Positions 32,853-44,881 are shown, counted from the stretch's first letter. The stretch is 64,000 nucleotides of DNA from Undaria pinnatifida (GCA_012845835.1 JABAKD010000009.1:10903785-10967784), one strand, 5' to 3'. The notes: generated by a model from the sequence alone, not told the origin. A program made the numbers and translations.

Positions 32853-33563
32853 AACGCCCCCTGCTCTCGCTTGCGTGGGTATCGGAAGGAGAAAATGGAG
32901 TTATCCTGCCGGCGGTGACTCCAGTGGGCCCCTCCCACCAGTCGGGGAAGGAAATTGGGGCTGACATCGCACGCTCGACCCTTAATAAGCGCTAGAATTA
33001 TTAACCAAGTCGATTAATCGAAACCAAATAATCAAGTCGGCCGTGCCGAAATTCGACAAAAAAAACGATCGTCAGATGAACCTAATCGGGGAAAAAAAAC
33101 ACCTTTTAATCGGCCACGCCGGAACTTCGAACGGCGCTCAATTCCTGGCATCGTTCCGACTCACAGCGCTTGGACTAACTGCACTCCCGATTCGTGGAAC
33201 GAACAAATTGAAATCAGGAATCAAAAGGAAACTATACAACAAGAAGGAGATGGTTAGATTATTGCCATATATCGTATGGTTTGTCCCTTGGGCAAGGAGA
33301 CAGATGCCTTGACAACTCGCGTTGGAGGGAGAGGAACACAGATAGATCTGATACCTGCACGTGATACAAAAGAGGTAGCATTTTCCGTCTGAAAATGTTT
33401 CCCAAAAATGACGGGACTCCTCAACCCAAAGTCGTCTCAAAATAGACCCTTTTTTTTGCGTGATATTCGAGATCGTTGTAATCCTAGGCCATGGGATTTT
33501 TTCATCCGGTATCATAGCAGTTTTATTCTTCATCCGGGATCAAATCGGTTTTTGGGAGAGGTC
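32853..33563. other. Intergenic, nothing firm
   Basis: A 131-codon minus frame (33,138-33,533) and an 89-codon plus frame overlap one another. Neither has recognisable features. Confidence 0.35.
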
Positions 33564-33651
33564 TTAACGGCTTTACAACTGGAAACCTATTTGGGGACAA
33601 ATTTACTTGAAGTTAGTATAGGGAAGGATTTTGGGGCTCCAAAGGGGTTAA
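33564..33651. mobile_element. Miniature TTAA-ended element, copy 5
   Basis: Starts TTAACGGCTTTACAACTGGA, ends CCAAAGGGGTTAA. Only 88 bp. Plus orientation. Confidence 0.7.
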
Positions 33652-34920
33652 GCTCCCAAATCGAGAGGTAGTGTTATAAGAAAAGTGGTGCACCTCTATC
33701 GCAGCACGCGTCTAACCCCGACTCTAAATTCAAGTAGTGTAATCTCAAAACGAAGGCGCGTTCTCAAGGAAAGAATTGGGGCTTTTGACACCCAGAAAAA
33801 AAAACGACTACTAAGGCATCGGCCTTAAGAAACACTGCCGGTTGTTACGTTAGGGGAGACAGGCGATTTCAAAGTCAAGAGATTCCCGAAAAAGCAAAAT
33901 AGGTGTGCGTGCGCAAACGCGCACAACACGACACGTGCAGCAGTACTTGTACTCAAAAGCTGCTCGTACTCGCTTGCTGTGTGGTCACACGACATGGTCG
34001 ACAACACCGCACTCATCAATATTGTTGCCGCAATGCCCACAGGGTCCACAAGGAACGCTTGGGTTTCCCCTCGTAATATTACTCTACAGGGCTGCGAGTC
34101 GGCTGGCTACACTTTTGACAGGGGAACATACTAGTAACTAGACCAAATACGGTTGGTCATCACAGTGGAATATGTAGGTGTTGGCGTCTATCGTGGGTCA
34201 TCAATACTATATGGTTTGTGACCTTCACATTAAACCGATGTTTCCACCCGTCTACATCCAGCACAACCAGTGTCCGTGCCGATGCCTCCTAGAGACACGA
34301 ACTGTCTGTGGTCACAAACCACGAGACAGAGATGCATATTGTACACGTTGCAAATACAGCAAGTCGATTTGGTCATGCAGTGAACCGTAACGAACACACG
34401 GGCAAAAAAAATATGCACGCCAGCACACCAGACTAATTGCAGCAAAAAGAGAGAAGAAAAAAAAAAAGAGAAAAGGAAAACGACAATAAGAAAGATATGG
34501 TCCTCCGTACTAACAGTAAGTCGCCGACTCAATAGTGTTTAGTTGGCTGGTGGCTATTACAAAAGTTAGTCGAGTGTGCATATTTGCTGGGTTCTTGAGT
34601 CTTCGCACCCGACTGGCGCGTTCGATTTCGACGTGCGATACTTAAGGCGCGTGGCACGATAGAGGTGCGCCACGTTTTTTCTGAGGTTCCTCAGTTTCGG
34701 AGGTCAAGACATGTCATTCTTAGCCCATTTCCAACTCCCAAAATGGTTCTGGTCTAATTCCAAGGGTTCTGTCCCCATGTTGGGACTGCGGTGTTGAAAC
34801 GGTCAACCCAAAAACTTAGTCATGTAGAGATAAAATAAAACCGCTACATACCGGACAGGATGAACAAAATCTCATGCCTAGATACACAACGAGAAAAACG
34901 CAAAAAACAAAAATGACCAA
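33652..34920. other. Intergenic including one copy of dispersed pair E
   Basis: The segment 34,245-34,450 is similar to 36,865-37,065 (CACGAGACAGAGATGCATAT / CTACGAGACAGAGATACACAT; ATATGCACGCCAGCACACCAGACT / ATATGCAAGCCAGCACACC...). No gene recognised. Confidence 0.55.
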
Positions 34921-34924
34921 TTAT

Positions 34925-35030
34925 TTTTTTTTTTCCTGACGATTTGGGGGTTAAGGAGACCCGTCATCCAGAAAACATTTCACCTGAAAAGTGCTACCTC
35001 CATCGTAGCATGCGTCTACCAAAATATTAT
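34925..35030 (+). repeat. Dispersed repeat (GACGATTT-GGGTTAAGGAG type), copy 2
   Basis: Matches 20,870-20,955 and 35,445-35,530 (CAGAAAAC, GTGCTACCTCCATCGTAGCA). It lies directly upstream of a SINE copy. No B-box retained. Confidence 0.65.
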
Positions 35031-35066
35031 GAACAAATCCCATGGCCTAGGCGCAGGTATACAAAT

Positions 35067-35400
35067 AGCCGGTCGCCCCGGTGGCGTATCAGGTTATCCT
35101 CGAGCCTGGTATAGGTCAGCTTCGTGAGTTCGAGCCCCGCCGGGTGCATACTGGTATAAATTCGTTGGGACTTTTTCTTGTGTGCGGAAAGCGCGAGAGC
35201 GTGAGTTAGCAAACACTCAATGAAAAAATCCACGAGCAGTGGGATTGCTGAACCCTATGCGCGATAAAAATTGAAGGCAAGAACCGGGGGGGAGAAGGGA
35301 CGACACCTGTGACCACGGCTTGTCCAGAAGCTGGTAAGTACAAGTGTGCGAAAAAAAATACATATTTTCCAGAAGCTGGAAAGTAGAAGTGTGATAAAAC
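35067..35400 (+). mobile_element. tRNA-derived SINE, copy a
   Basis: The head GCCGGTCGCCCCGGTGGCGT contains an A-box-like TGGCGTATCAGG. About 45 bp later comes the B box GAGTTCGAGCCCC. The body follows (GGGACTTTTTCTTGTG, GCGGAAAGCGCGAGAGC, ACCCTATGCGCGATAAAAAT, CACCTGTGACCACGGCTTG). The end duplicates CCAGAAGCTGG(T/A)AAGTA and has an A-run. It is nearly identical to the inverted copy at 40,186-40,510. RNA polymerase III transcription is inferred from the boxes. Confidence 0.85.
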
Positions 35401-35444
35401 AAACAAACAACGAGAAACATGCACGAGATAAAAAATGGCCAATA

Positions 35445-35530
35445 TCCGACGATTTTGGGTTAAGAAGCACCGCCATTCAGAAACCAATTCTGACCAAAAG
35501 TGCTACCTCTTATCGTAGTACGCGTCCTAA
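35445..35530 (+). repeat. Dispersed repeat (GACGATTTTGGGTTAAG type), copy 3
   Basis: Matches 20,870 and 34,925 copies (CCATTCAGAAACC, AGTGCTACCTCTTATCGTAG). Confidence 0.65.
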
Positions 35531-36864
35531 TACCCTGGTATAAACCACAAAAACCAGCTATGAACCCAATACGGGCCCACAAAAAGAAGCGCCTAAAACA
35601 TGTCCAAAAGCGCGGCATAATCAACCGCCTATAAACAGGCGCGAGCGCGCAGAAGAACGCGGTAATATCATGCTTTGCGCGTCTTCGTCGTGAGAACCAT
35701 CCTCGTGTTGCAGTCAGGAAAAGCACACCGACCATCTCGCCCAACCCGGCAGCCGGCATTTGTATCCTGTACGAAGTCGTTTCTACGGAGGACTGAAGTA
35801 ATCAGGACCCCCGGCGTACACAGAAATGTATACATATCTTCCCCTGTTTGAACAACAATAAAAATGGTCCTGACTACTATGTTCCCCCGCAAAAAATACC
35901 TGGTAGTTGTTTTCTAATTTTAATTTTTCCGTCTCAAGTCCCAAAGGGGTTGAGGGTTGGTTTTCAACTCCGCCACACAATTAACCACTAGCCGTGAAAC
36001 TCTACGTGTTAAGTCCCATCGCAACACCCTTCACGCACGGCTGATAGGCGCGTGCGGAGTTGCGGGCTATATTACCACGGTAAGAAAAAGCCCACAGCTT
36101 CAGGGTTCCACGTACAGGAAGCAGACCAGAACAGGTTCTGGGGTGATGTACAACAAGAAGGATCCCGAACGTCAACCATTTCGCAGATCCGTCGGTGACG
36201 GCGGCATCGCGTAATGGTGATGTGATAAGACCGGGCGGCAACCACTCCCTACAACCGGTCCGGCAGGAACTTTCTAAGAACTTTATTTCGATCAACTTTG
36301 CCTCGATTAGGTGGCAGACAGGCTGGCTGGCTGGCTGGCTGTAGCCGATGGCGCGAGGTCACGGTGCCAAGCGAGTCCATGCCTTCGGCTAACCATACTA
36401 CCTAGGGTCAAATAGGAGGGCTTAGGTCTGGGCGGCACAAGGGTACGCGTAGGGTGAGGCTGCCGAGTGGGACGAAGGCAAATGTTCACAACATCGGTTT
36501 CGTATTCTCCAGTCCCGAGCACGCGGATACCACCCTCAGCAGTGGTGCGGTGCTTCGCCAGATGACAATGACCGCACTAAAGTGGGACCCCGCACTATCA
36601 CGTGATATTGGAATACGTAATACTAAGACGAGGTCGTGACAATGACCGCCCTAAACTGGGGAGCCGCCCGAAAGGGTACCGCATTAATGCGGGACCACGA
36701 TTGCCGTAACAACCTCGCCCCACCGGTTGATTGAGTGATACTATACGTCCCCCTCTACTATGCTGCTGTACTCGCATGTTTGATGGTACAAACTGCAACG
36801 ACAAGCCAATCTGCAGTTCAAATTATATAGTTCGGGTGTGTGTGGGCTTCATAATATACTGACA
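35531..36864. other. Intergenic with small open frames
   Basis: The plus frame 35,957-36,214 (HARLIGACGVAGYITTVRKS) is of unknown status. A GGCT tetranucleotide run lies at 36,328-36,345. A further stretch with GGGACCCCGCACTA / GGGTACCGCATTAATGCGGG (36,585-36,700) recalls the MITE interiors. Confidence 0.4.
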
Positions 36865-37065
36865 TGTCCACCCATCTACACCGTGCCTATGCCTCCTGGA
36901 GAGACGAGCTCTGCTACTGCTGTCGTCGCAAACTACGAGACAGAGATACACATTGCAAACGCATCAAGGCGGTTTGGCCATGCAAGGAGCCACAATGAAC
37001 CCGCCGGCAAAAAAATATGCAAGCCAGCACACCAGACTGCTTGCAACCAAGAGCGAAAAAGTAGT
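36865..37065. repeat. Dispersed pair E, second copy
   Basis: About 200 bp similar to 34,245-34,450 over its length, same orientation. Class unknown. Confidence 0.65.
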
Positions 37066-38089
37066 TTGGGTAGCGATAATTTTACTCTCTTGGTTATACA
37101 GCAGTCTGGGAATATCTCTCGCGAGCATGCCAGCACTGCGTAGACCACACCTGGCTTTCAGAGATAGCAGCAGTCAGCCCTCCTTCTGTATGTACATGCG
37201 GCATCACTGCTATCGGAAACGCTCCGTCGTCGCCACGTTGATCCGACCGGCACAACTCGTGTATAAGAGAAACAAACCAGAAACCACAAACCGTAGCCCT
37301 ATCCTTTAGGCTTATCAATCGGCAGCGGGCAGTGCATGTCGTGCCGTCCGCTCGTGTGCCTCTGCTATATATACTTGCACAGCTTAGCACGAGAAAGCTA
37401 GACGCACGTGACAATAAAAGCGGGCAAATTTTTCGTCTTTCTCCCTTGCCTCCGATCACAATAAGCCACGTGCGTCCGTAGAGAGGGTACCTTACCACAT
37501 ATTCGAAAAAATGGTTGACGTACTCTTGACATGATATATACCCCAACCCTGACCCTAACCTAATGAAACGCAACCATTGAAGGGTGAAACCCCCTTCGTC
37601 TCGTACACAGTGTGAGTCAACCATTTTCTCGCATAAGTGGTGAGCTCTACTACTGCTGTCCGTAGAGCCAGCCCATGATCTACTAATGGCTAATTTCGTC
37701 GCATGTTGATAAAACTGATGTCTCCTTTGTTCTACTAATTGGGGATATTACGCTCTTGTGTTCCCCATTGCCCAGCACACAGGTACCATCCTCGGCCAAT
37801 AGGAGGGGGCGCGAATGAAAACTCACCGCCGAACCGGTCGTGAAAAAAAAAAAGCAGCACCAACTAAAAACGTTCGGGACTCGGGACACAGCAGCAGCGT
37901 CGTCAGTCAAGGGCAAAAGTAACGCTTGTACTCGTTCACTCGAACTCAACATTTTCCGCGTACGAAATTGCATGTATTTGTGCACCAACGTGATGAATAT
38001 ACAAGAGCAAAAATACACATCATAGGGTTATCTGTACCGGGTATGATAGCTGGTACACAAAAAACACACATACACTTTACAGCTGCTGC
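37066..38089. other. Intergenic with a short telomere-like tract
   Basis: ACCCCAACCCTGACCCTAACC lies near 37,540-37,560. The minus frame 37,094-37,624 is long but shows no domain and overlaps the repeat pair, so I do not call it a gene. Confidence 0.45.
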
Positions 38090-38640
38090 GAGATCGAGAA
38101 CTTCGCCAAAATTCATCTTTGCAAGCTGCCTGCGCGATACTTCGATCGCGCGTTTTTTCTACTAGAACTCTACCAATAGATTGCTGCTTCCAGTCTAACC
38201 ACCCTGCACTTGCTCGGCACCCTGATCCCACGTTAATATTGTTCCACGCCCCACCCGATGCTGAGCCCTCCAATCCGGCCGCAGGCGCGAGCGTGGAACG
38301 ACCGGTCAGCCACTGCCAAGCCACCAAAAGTGCCAACCGCCGTCCATTCTGCCAAAACATTTCCATTCTGATACAATATACAATAAAATATTAGCCAAAT
38401 ACCATCGAGCTGTGAGATTGACGACTTCGTCGAAACTCATATTTGCCAGCTGTGTGTGCTACTCCGATCGCGTGTATTACTGGGTGTGTGTCCTCGTTAA
38501 GGATATAGGTCGGCGACTCCCCTTGGAACTACAGTGCAGCTTGTACCAGGGTCAGCAAGGTGGTGTTAATCAATCTGTGCGCGGAAACTATAAAATCTGT
38601 TTCTGAGGGGGACAAAATCTGACGGCTGTGGAAGGAATGC
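38090..38640. repeat. Dispersed repeat family D, two adjacent copies
   Basis: 38,090-38,160 and 38,405-38,640 share GCTG(T/C)GAGAT(C/T)GA, TTCGTCGAAACTCAT, GCAAGCTG and CGATCGCG. The longer copy continues with ATATAGGTCGGCGACTCCCC and ATCTGACGGCTGTG. The same long form recurs at 60,595-60,825 and, inverted, at 41,440-41,570. Confidence 0.75.
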
Positions 38641-38954
38641 ATCAGCGTGTATTGACATAATAACGCATGTAGTTTTTGTGCCAGGTACGACGCCAGACGG
38701 CAAGTAATTGTATACCGGTATATTATATCACACCAGGTACGTGCCAGTATGTGGTCGGAGATTGCGGCATCTATGTTACCTTTCCCGCAAGAACGTTTAG
38801 AGCCATGGTGCTATTCAACAGTTTTTTTCCTGCGACCACGCGATGCACAACATACATACAATAAATGCCTGGTGAAGATCAACATAAAACCATCACGGGA
38901 AATATATTAACCCCCCGAACTTATCCTTATGGGATTTGAAAAAATATATTATTT

Positions 38955-39330
38955 CTTGTGGTCACTTTTTACCTTCAGCTCAACTCGTAAGAAGTTTTTA
39001 CCCTCAGCAACCTTCTCGACAAAAGCCGTTGCCACAGGTGTGTTCCCTTTTTCCCCCCAGTACGTGCCTTCATTTTTATCGCGCATAGGGTTCATTCAGC
39101 ATCCGTACTTCTCAGCATTTTAACGCTCGTCGACTTTCATCGAATTCGATAACACACGCCCTCGTGTTTTCCGCTAGTCAATTTTTCACGCAAGAGAAGG
39201 TCCTTACGAGCACGAGTATGCACTCGGGGGAGGATTCGAACCCGCATAATTGACGTAACATTAGTACGGTCGAGATTCAACCACAACTTCGCAGGGGACG
39301 CCTGGGCGGTAACGCCGAACGACGACAAAA
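38955..39330 (-). mobile_element. SINE, copy c, with a different tRNA-like head
   Basis: The body matches the other SINE copies (GAGTGCATACTCGTGC, CGCGCGATAAAAAT-type word, CACACCTGTGGCAACGGC). The head instead reads GTTGTGGTTGAATCTCGACC and then GCGGGTTCGAATCCTCCC, a near-perfect B box unlike that of copies a and b. Confidence 0.75.
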
Positions 39331-39479
39331 CAAAACAACCCGATATCAGCTATTCCATTAACTTGCGTGAAATAAAACCATGGACAACAAGATATAGTAC
39401 CAATGGGCTATGACAGTGAGCAAAAGGCTTAGACTGAAGCACCTACACCTAGCGCTCGCTCTATCTGGTGAATCTCGTC

Positions 39480-40113
39480 GATATTCCGTTAACTTACGTG
39501 AAATAAAACCGTGAACAACAGAATATCGTACCTATGCGCTATGACAGTAAACAAAAGGCATAGACTACTGCACCCACACCTAGCTCGCATCATCTGCGGC
39601 ATCTCCTCGCTCACCTGTCTCCTCCTGAACGCGGCCAGAGCAGCCACCGCGCTTCGAACCTTTCTCCAGTGCATCGCGCTCCTGCTCGTGGCAGACCCCT
39701 GGCGAGCGCCCCCCCCCATACCCGCCACATTAACGCCACCACTCGATGTTGTCACGGTTGTTGTCGCGATAGCGGTAGCGATAGCTGTTGGGGTCGCTGT
39801 TGCGGCGGGGGTGGTCCTTCTCTTGTCGGCGGCACCCTTGCTGGCGCCAATGTTGCCGTTTGGGGTATGGCTTTGGTTCGAATGGCCAAGCTCTTCACCG
39901 ACTAAGGCCATGAGGGTTTTCAGCTCTTTTTTTTCTTGCTTTCGCCCTCCTCAGGCTAGCTTGCCTCTGCTTTTGCTTGATCTCTTGTATGACACTCGAC
40001 GAGCAGTTGCCTCCGATTGCTTGCTGAGGCTCGCGAGTCAAGTCGCCTTTCGCTTCTGCTGCTGGTCTTCGCCACTTGCAGCCTTTGCTTCGTCTTTCCT
40101 TCTCTCCTGTCAC
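39480..40113 (-). pseudogene. Unrecognised Ala/Thr-rich protein, single frameshift
   Basis: The minus-strand frame from 40,113 reads CKWRRPAAEAKGDLTREPQQ and VIQEIKQKQRQASLRRAKAR, a basic helical stretch. An A-run near 39,924 shifts it by one base into LKTLMALVGEELGHSNQS, a Thr/Ala repeat and SAVAALAAFRRRQVSEEMPQ. The shift sits in a homopolymer, so a sequencing error is as likely as a mutation. No family recognised. Confidence 0.4.
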
Positions 40114-40185
40114 CGGAACCAGTGTTTTTACGGTAGAGGTTAGAAAAAAAAACGCTGTATGATCTGCATATCGCAGAGCGTACTA

Positions 40186-40510
40186 TTTTTTTTTTTTTTT
40201 TTTTTTTTTTTTTAGCACACTTTCACTTTCCAGCTTCTGGACAAGCCGTGGTCACAGGTGTCATTCCTTCTCCTCCCCGGTTCTTGCCTTCAATTTTTAT
40301 CGCGCATAGGGTTCAGCAATCCCGCTGCTCGTCGATTGTTCATCGAATGTTGCTAACTCAAGCTCTCGCGCTTTCCGCAAGTCAATTTGTCCACAAGAAA
40401 AAGTCCCAACGAATTTATACGAGTATGCACTCGGCGGGGCTCGAACTCACGAAACTGACCTATACCAGGCTCGAAGATAACCTGATACGCCACCGGGGCG
40501 ACCGGCTACT
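40186..40510 (-). mobile_element. tRNA-derived SINE, copy b, with poly-A tail
   Basis: A full-length minus copy. The head (GCCGGTCGCCCCGGTGGCGT) is near 40,505. The B box is GAGTTCGAGCCCC. The body is the same as copy a, and the tail is 28 A residues (T-run 40,186-40,213). TACTA occurs immediately outside both ends (40,181-40,185 and from 40,507), a probable target-site duplication. Confidence 0.88.
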
Positions 40511-41284
40511 ACTATATGCTCGAGCGGTAAATAGTAGAGCAAAGAGAAATATACGCGCGGCAGCAGGAGAAAACACAAAGTGACCCTAGCCGTGAAAATG
40601 GAGGTCTCATCAGAATAGTACCGCCTTGTTGGGAGCGAAAGAAACGACGCGTGAGAAGGGGGAAACATAACTAAGCGAGGGGACGGCAATCGGAGAAACG
40701 TGCAACAGCACCAGCACATCTGGGTACTCATATAATGGTGCGCCGCGGGCGACGATTCAAGGTCAACAGCAAGTGTATCAGTCAGTCCCTGTCATATTTT
40801 GCCTTATCTCGCCAGACCCCCCTGCTGGCGAGTCTACGCAATTTATTGTGTACGTTTTTTTTTTTCTATGCTTCCTTTTGTATTTCTCTCATTTTTTTTT
40901 TTATTTCTTCCTCGCAATTATTAAAAGCGTTTTTTCTCCTCGGATTTCTACACCGGTTTGATTTCCTGGGTGGTGGCATGGGGGTATCATAGTCGGTTTC
41001 AGCCGCGAGCCTTGCAACTTTTTTTTTATTTTTTTATCCTCCGGCGGATTGGGAAAAATAAAGCTCAAGCTCATCACACTTCCACGTATTTTCATACGCG
41101 TCCCTTGCAACGTAGTACCAGTTTGGGCCTGTTACGTACGTACGCTGACGTCCGATCTCATTTCACTTGGTGTGACAAAGAACGACGTGACGCTGATGAG
41201 AGAACCTCGAGGAAATTACCTAACGAGTACTATAATCTATAATCCCCCTCCTGGCGAGTCTACGTGATTCTACAAACTTACTCT
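40511..41284. other. Intergenic, T-rich
   Basis: T-runs at 40,857-40,905 and 41,018-41,035. A word close to the 20,990-21,060 region (CCT(C/G)(C/G)GG, AAGCTCAAGCTC) recurs. No gene. Confidence 0.4.
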
Positions 41285-41975
41285 AGCAACGTCAGCTGTG
41301 AGTTCGACATATTTAAGGTCAATACGCATCTTTGCAAGCTGCGTAACACATCGGTCGTGCGTTTTCAGTAATTTTCATGAGTCAAATCCTAGTATAAAAT
41401 GATTTTGTAATATAACACCTGATAGCTAAACTAGTCTGCAGTTGCAAGGGGAGTCGCCGACCTATATCCTTGTTGAGGACACACAACCCGTAATACGCGG
41501 GATCGGAGTATCACACACAGCTTGCAAAGATGAGTTTCGACAAAATCTTCGATCTCACAGCTGGTGTATTTTTATTTTTATACTACTACCTATCACGCAT
41601 GACCAAGTGTTCGATTAGATTGGTAACATACCAATCGTCTGTAAATCTAGCAACAAGAAAATCATAACGTCAAACTACATTGCAACTATCATCAAATACT
41701 ACATTAACATAGTTATACTACACATATCATACGTAATCGGTCGTGCGTTTTCAGTAATTTTCACGAGTCAAAACCTAGTATAAAATGATTTTGTATTATA
41801 ATACCCATCATGCATGACCACGTGTTACATTTGATTGGTAACATACCAATCGTCGGTATATCTAGCAACAAGAACAGCCATGACAACGTCACACTACATT
41901 GCAACTATAATCAAATACTACATTAACATAGTGATAGTACACATATCATACGTACGTAGTATGTAGGATTAACAT
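41285..41975. repeat. Dispersed family D copies and a local duplication
   Basis: Family D occurs at 41,285-41,360 (plus) and 41,440-41,570 (inverted). Two segments, about 41,350-41,720 and 41,745-41,955, repeat TCGTGCGTTTTCAGTAATTT, ACATACCAATCGTC and ACTACATTAACATAGT, giving a duplication of about 200-370 bp. Confidence 0.7.
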
Positions 41976-43582
41976 CAACGCATCAGCGTTACACACATCC
42001 CACAATTATTACCACGTAATGGAGTGCTTGCGAAAGTACGTTTTTAGAAATTTCCTTGTTCAAAAATTGTCCCGAAGGCAAGTTCTGCGTTAAATTTATG
42101 AAGAAAAAAAAAAAACTTTAACGAAGGCACTTTTTGAGCAAAGTTGCGGTAAATTTGTCTCTGTTTTATTGGTCTATAATGCACCGAACATTTGCCCGAG
42201 GCAGAACGCCTGTGCAAGGGTCTGTAGCACCCCAGGCAGGACCAAAAGCACCACGCTGTTGCCACGACACCACGCAAGGAGCTCCGGAGGATCGGGAGGG
42301 TACCTCGAGCATGACGCGTAGGCGTAACATCAGGATTATTGGCTTATAAACACCGTGCATCTTCCATGCCTCGCGCGCACCATCTGCCTGTGTTGCTTAA
42401 TTGCTGTATACACGACAAACAACCGCTGGGACCACAAAGGCTCGAGAGGTGTAGCTGGAGTATGTCGCGGACGAGCGGCGTTGGGTTGGCCAGCGGGCCG
42501 CCGGCGGACGGCAGGCGGCCCGGTGCTACGGTCCGCCCTCGTCCGGCAGGTGTCAGGATGCGTCGTTCCAGAATGGACTACTCGTACTCGTTCTCGTGAC
42601 AGCATGATGATCGCTCGTTCGTGAAAATTCCACCACGCTTGCGGTAGAGGAGCAGCAGCAGCAGCGGTGGCGGGGGCGCGCCGCCACGGGCTATATGTCG
42701 AGGCGCCGGACGTGTTCGGAGCAGAGCGCGCCGGCGCGGTGGCGCGCGTATGCCGAGCGCAGCAGCACCAGCAGCACCAGCAGCAGCGACGAGAAGAATA
42801 GTCGATCCCAAAATCGAAAAATGCCTAATGGAAGCTGTTTGTTGTTGCTGCTGCGGCTCGTGGTAGTGCTGATGCTGTTTGTTTTTGTTGCTCGAGCTGA
42901 TGTTGCCGCTAGCTGCCTTTAGCTGCGCTGCCGCTAGCGGTCGTGGGACAGCAGCGGGCGGCGCTGTGGTTTAACTGTGCATCGTTGCTGGGCTGCCTTT
43001 GCTACTCGTACGTACCTTGTACGCTGTTTTTTTTTTTTCGTTTTTTTTTTGGTTTGCCGCGTTGCCGCACTGTCCCCACATCCCTCCTCAATTTCGGAGG
43101 CGTCGCCTGCAGGCTTTTTTTAACCTCTAGCGCAAACACACCTAAATCTTGGTGGGAAGGCAATTCACTTTTTTTAGCGGAAGGAAAGTAAATTTCTAAA
43201 AATAAAAATCGCAAACATCCCAATAATAACCATCCAAACACTCTGATGCACGAATAACCTCTCATTAATTATTATGTACAATACCAGGTACCCTGGTGCG
43301 TAATATTTCCTCGATTCGTTCTCTATTTTATAGAATTATTCGGCGAAGGAAAAGAGCATCCCCGAGAACTCCTTCATTTACGTCGAATCGCCCGAATGCT
43401 GGGTGGAGCCTGGTGCGGCAGTTCGACATGTTGTCGTTCTCACATTAACTCGTATAATCAAGTCCGCGGCCACTGGACAGGCTCCAGTCACTCTGGAGTG
43501 GAAGAATGCCCCAGGGAAAACATGAATCGAACCAAAAGTGGTACACCTCCTAACACGTACCTGTTACGATACAATACCATAA
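41976..43582. other. Intergenic with a GC-rich island
   Basis: 42,460-42,800 is clearly GC-rich with CGG/CAG repeats (42,652-42,668, 42,755-42,790). Short open frames there (for example GLYVEAPDVFGAERAG on the plus strand) may be an exon, but no domain is recognised. The rest is featureless. Confidence 0.4.
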
Positions 43583-43705
43583 CCGGTCGCCCGGGTGGTG
43601 GCGTATCATATCAGGTTATCCTCGAGCCTGGTATAGGTAGTCAGTTTCGTGAGTTCGAGTCCCCCAGAGTGCACACTCGTATAAATTCGAAGGGACTTTC
43701 GCGAG
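43583..43705 (+). mobile_element. SINE head fragment, copy e
   Basis: ACCGGTCGCCCGGGTGGTGG through GAGTTCGAGTCCCCC and TCGTATAAATTCGAAGGGAC. It is a tRNA-like head with the start of the body only. A telomere-like tract follows immediately. Confidence 0.72.
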
Positions 43706-43714
43706 AAGTCGTCG

Positions 43715-43790
43715 ACCCGACCCAACCCTAAACCTAACCCCAACCGTAACCTAGGCTAAGGCTCCGACCGGAGCGGCTTCGCCGCGCGTT
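43715..43790. repeat. Interstitial telomere-like tract, copy 2
   Basis: CCCAACCCTAAACCTAACCC, then CAACCGTAACCTAGGCTAAG and a GC-rich CTTCGCCGCGCG. Units mix CCCTAA and CCCTAAA spacing. Confidence 0.62.
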
Positions 43791-44881
43791 TTGGACAAAC
43801 TAAGAAAAAATGTGCGGCCCACCTGAAACATCGAAATATATTTGGTGCTTCATCCTGACTGGTACCATTTGTGGGGTGAGAACATCGCGAAGGCTACGAC
43901 TGAAAACCACAGGTTGTCAGAATTCTGTTTATTGCACAACAAGCAAGTCAATTATCAAAAGTGCAACAGCGACCGGTGACAACGTGACGGTGTGACAACA
44001 AGATACAACCTGCATGAACTCCAGAGAGCTGGCATACAACATTGGTAGTAGTGTACGGCTGCCGTCGGGCCAGTCCTCAGTACAGCAGCAGTAGTAGTAT
44101 CAGGTAGTAGAAGTGTGGTGGCTGTGCCAGACTTCCACAGCCAAAACCATTGCTACAAAACAAGGAATATTCCACGCACCAAGCCGAAGTGTACAATATG
44201 TACGCAGACGATCAGAAAAAACAGCAGTAGCACGATGACGAAAGCAACGAGTTGCTGCGCCTTCTACCTAAAGGCGTAGTTGCACGTGCAATTTCCATTG
44301 GAGATGCCGCCATGGACCATCGCACTCTTGTTGTCCATGACTAGCAACTATAGCTCCTGCCAAACAGAGCAGCTCCAGGTCTCTCTACTCTACCGCACAG
44401 CAAGATGCACGAGTGGTAGAATCTCCGCAACTCACCTGTGGGAATGAGGTGTGGAAAAATGGCAAAGTTGAAAGCTCCGGATAAATGCCGATAAGGTCGC
44501 GGTCTTCCTCCGTTTTTCCCGATGCAGGAGCCGCAAGACGGAGCAAAGTGTTGCACTCGTGGGATCACGGGTCTCTAGTAGGGTCGACAGGGAGCACCAA
44601 CTCGCTAGCGGCCTCCAGTTCACGTGTATCTCCTGTCCTGTGCATGTGTGTTTCTGATAAACTTGTACTGGGTCTAGAACTATGGATTCCCCGGTACAAT
44701 AAAGCCATCGATGCTTTACAAACTCTGGTTTTTACACGAGTTTTTCTCCAGAGTTGTTGTGAAAGTCGACAGTAATCGGGACCGTTTTGCGTTGAGGAGG
44801 GAACAGCAGGGTACAGGTGGTATCACCGAAAAGATCCGTGTGGCCATCTGCTTACACGCCGAGGGCTGAAAATAATAAGTC
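43791..44881. other. Intergenic, nothing recognised
   Basis: No gene seen upstream of the ING-like exon, and no repeat shared with other parts of the window was noticed. Confidence 0.4.

Noticed and set aside
35067..35160. Functional tRNA gene
   Set aside because: A and B boxes are present, but acceptor and anticodon arms do not fold into a cloverleaf, and the same head is repeated with a SINE body and poly-A tail.
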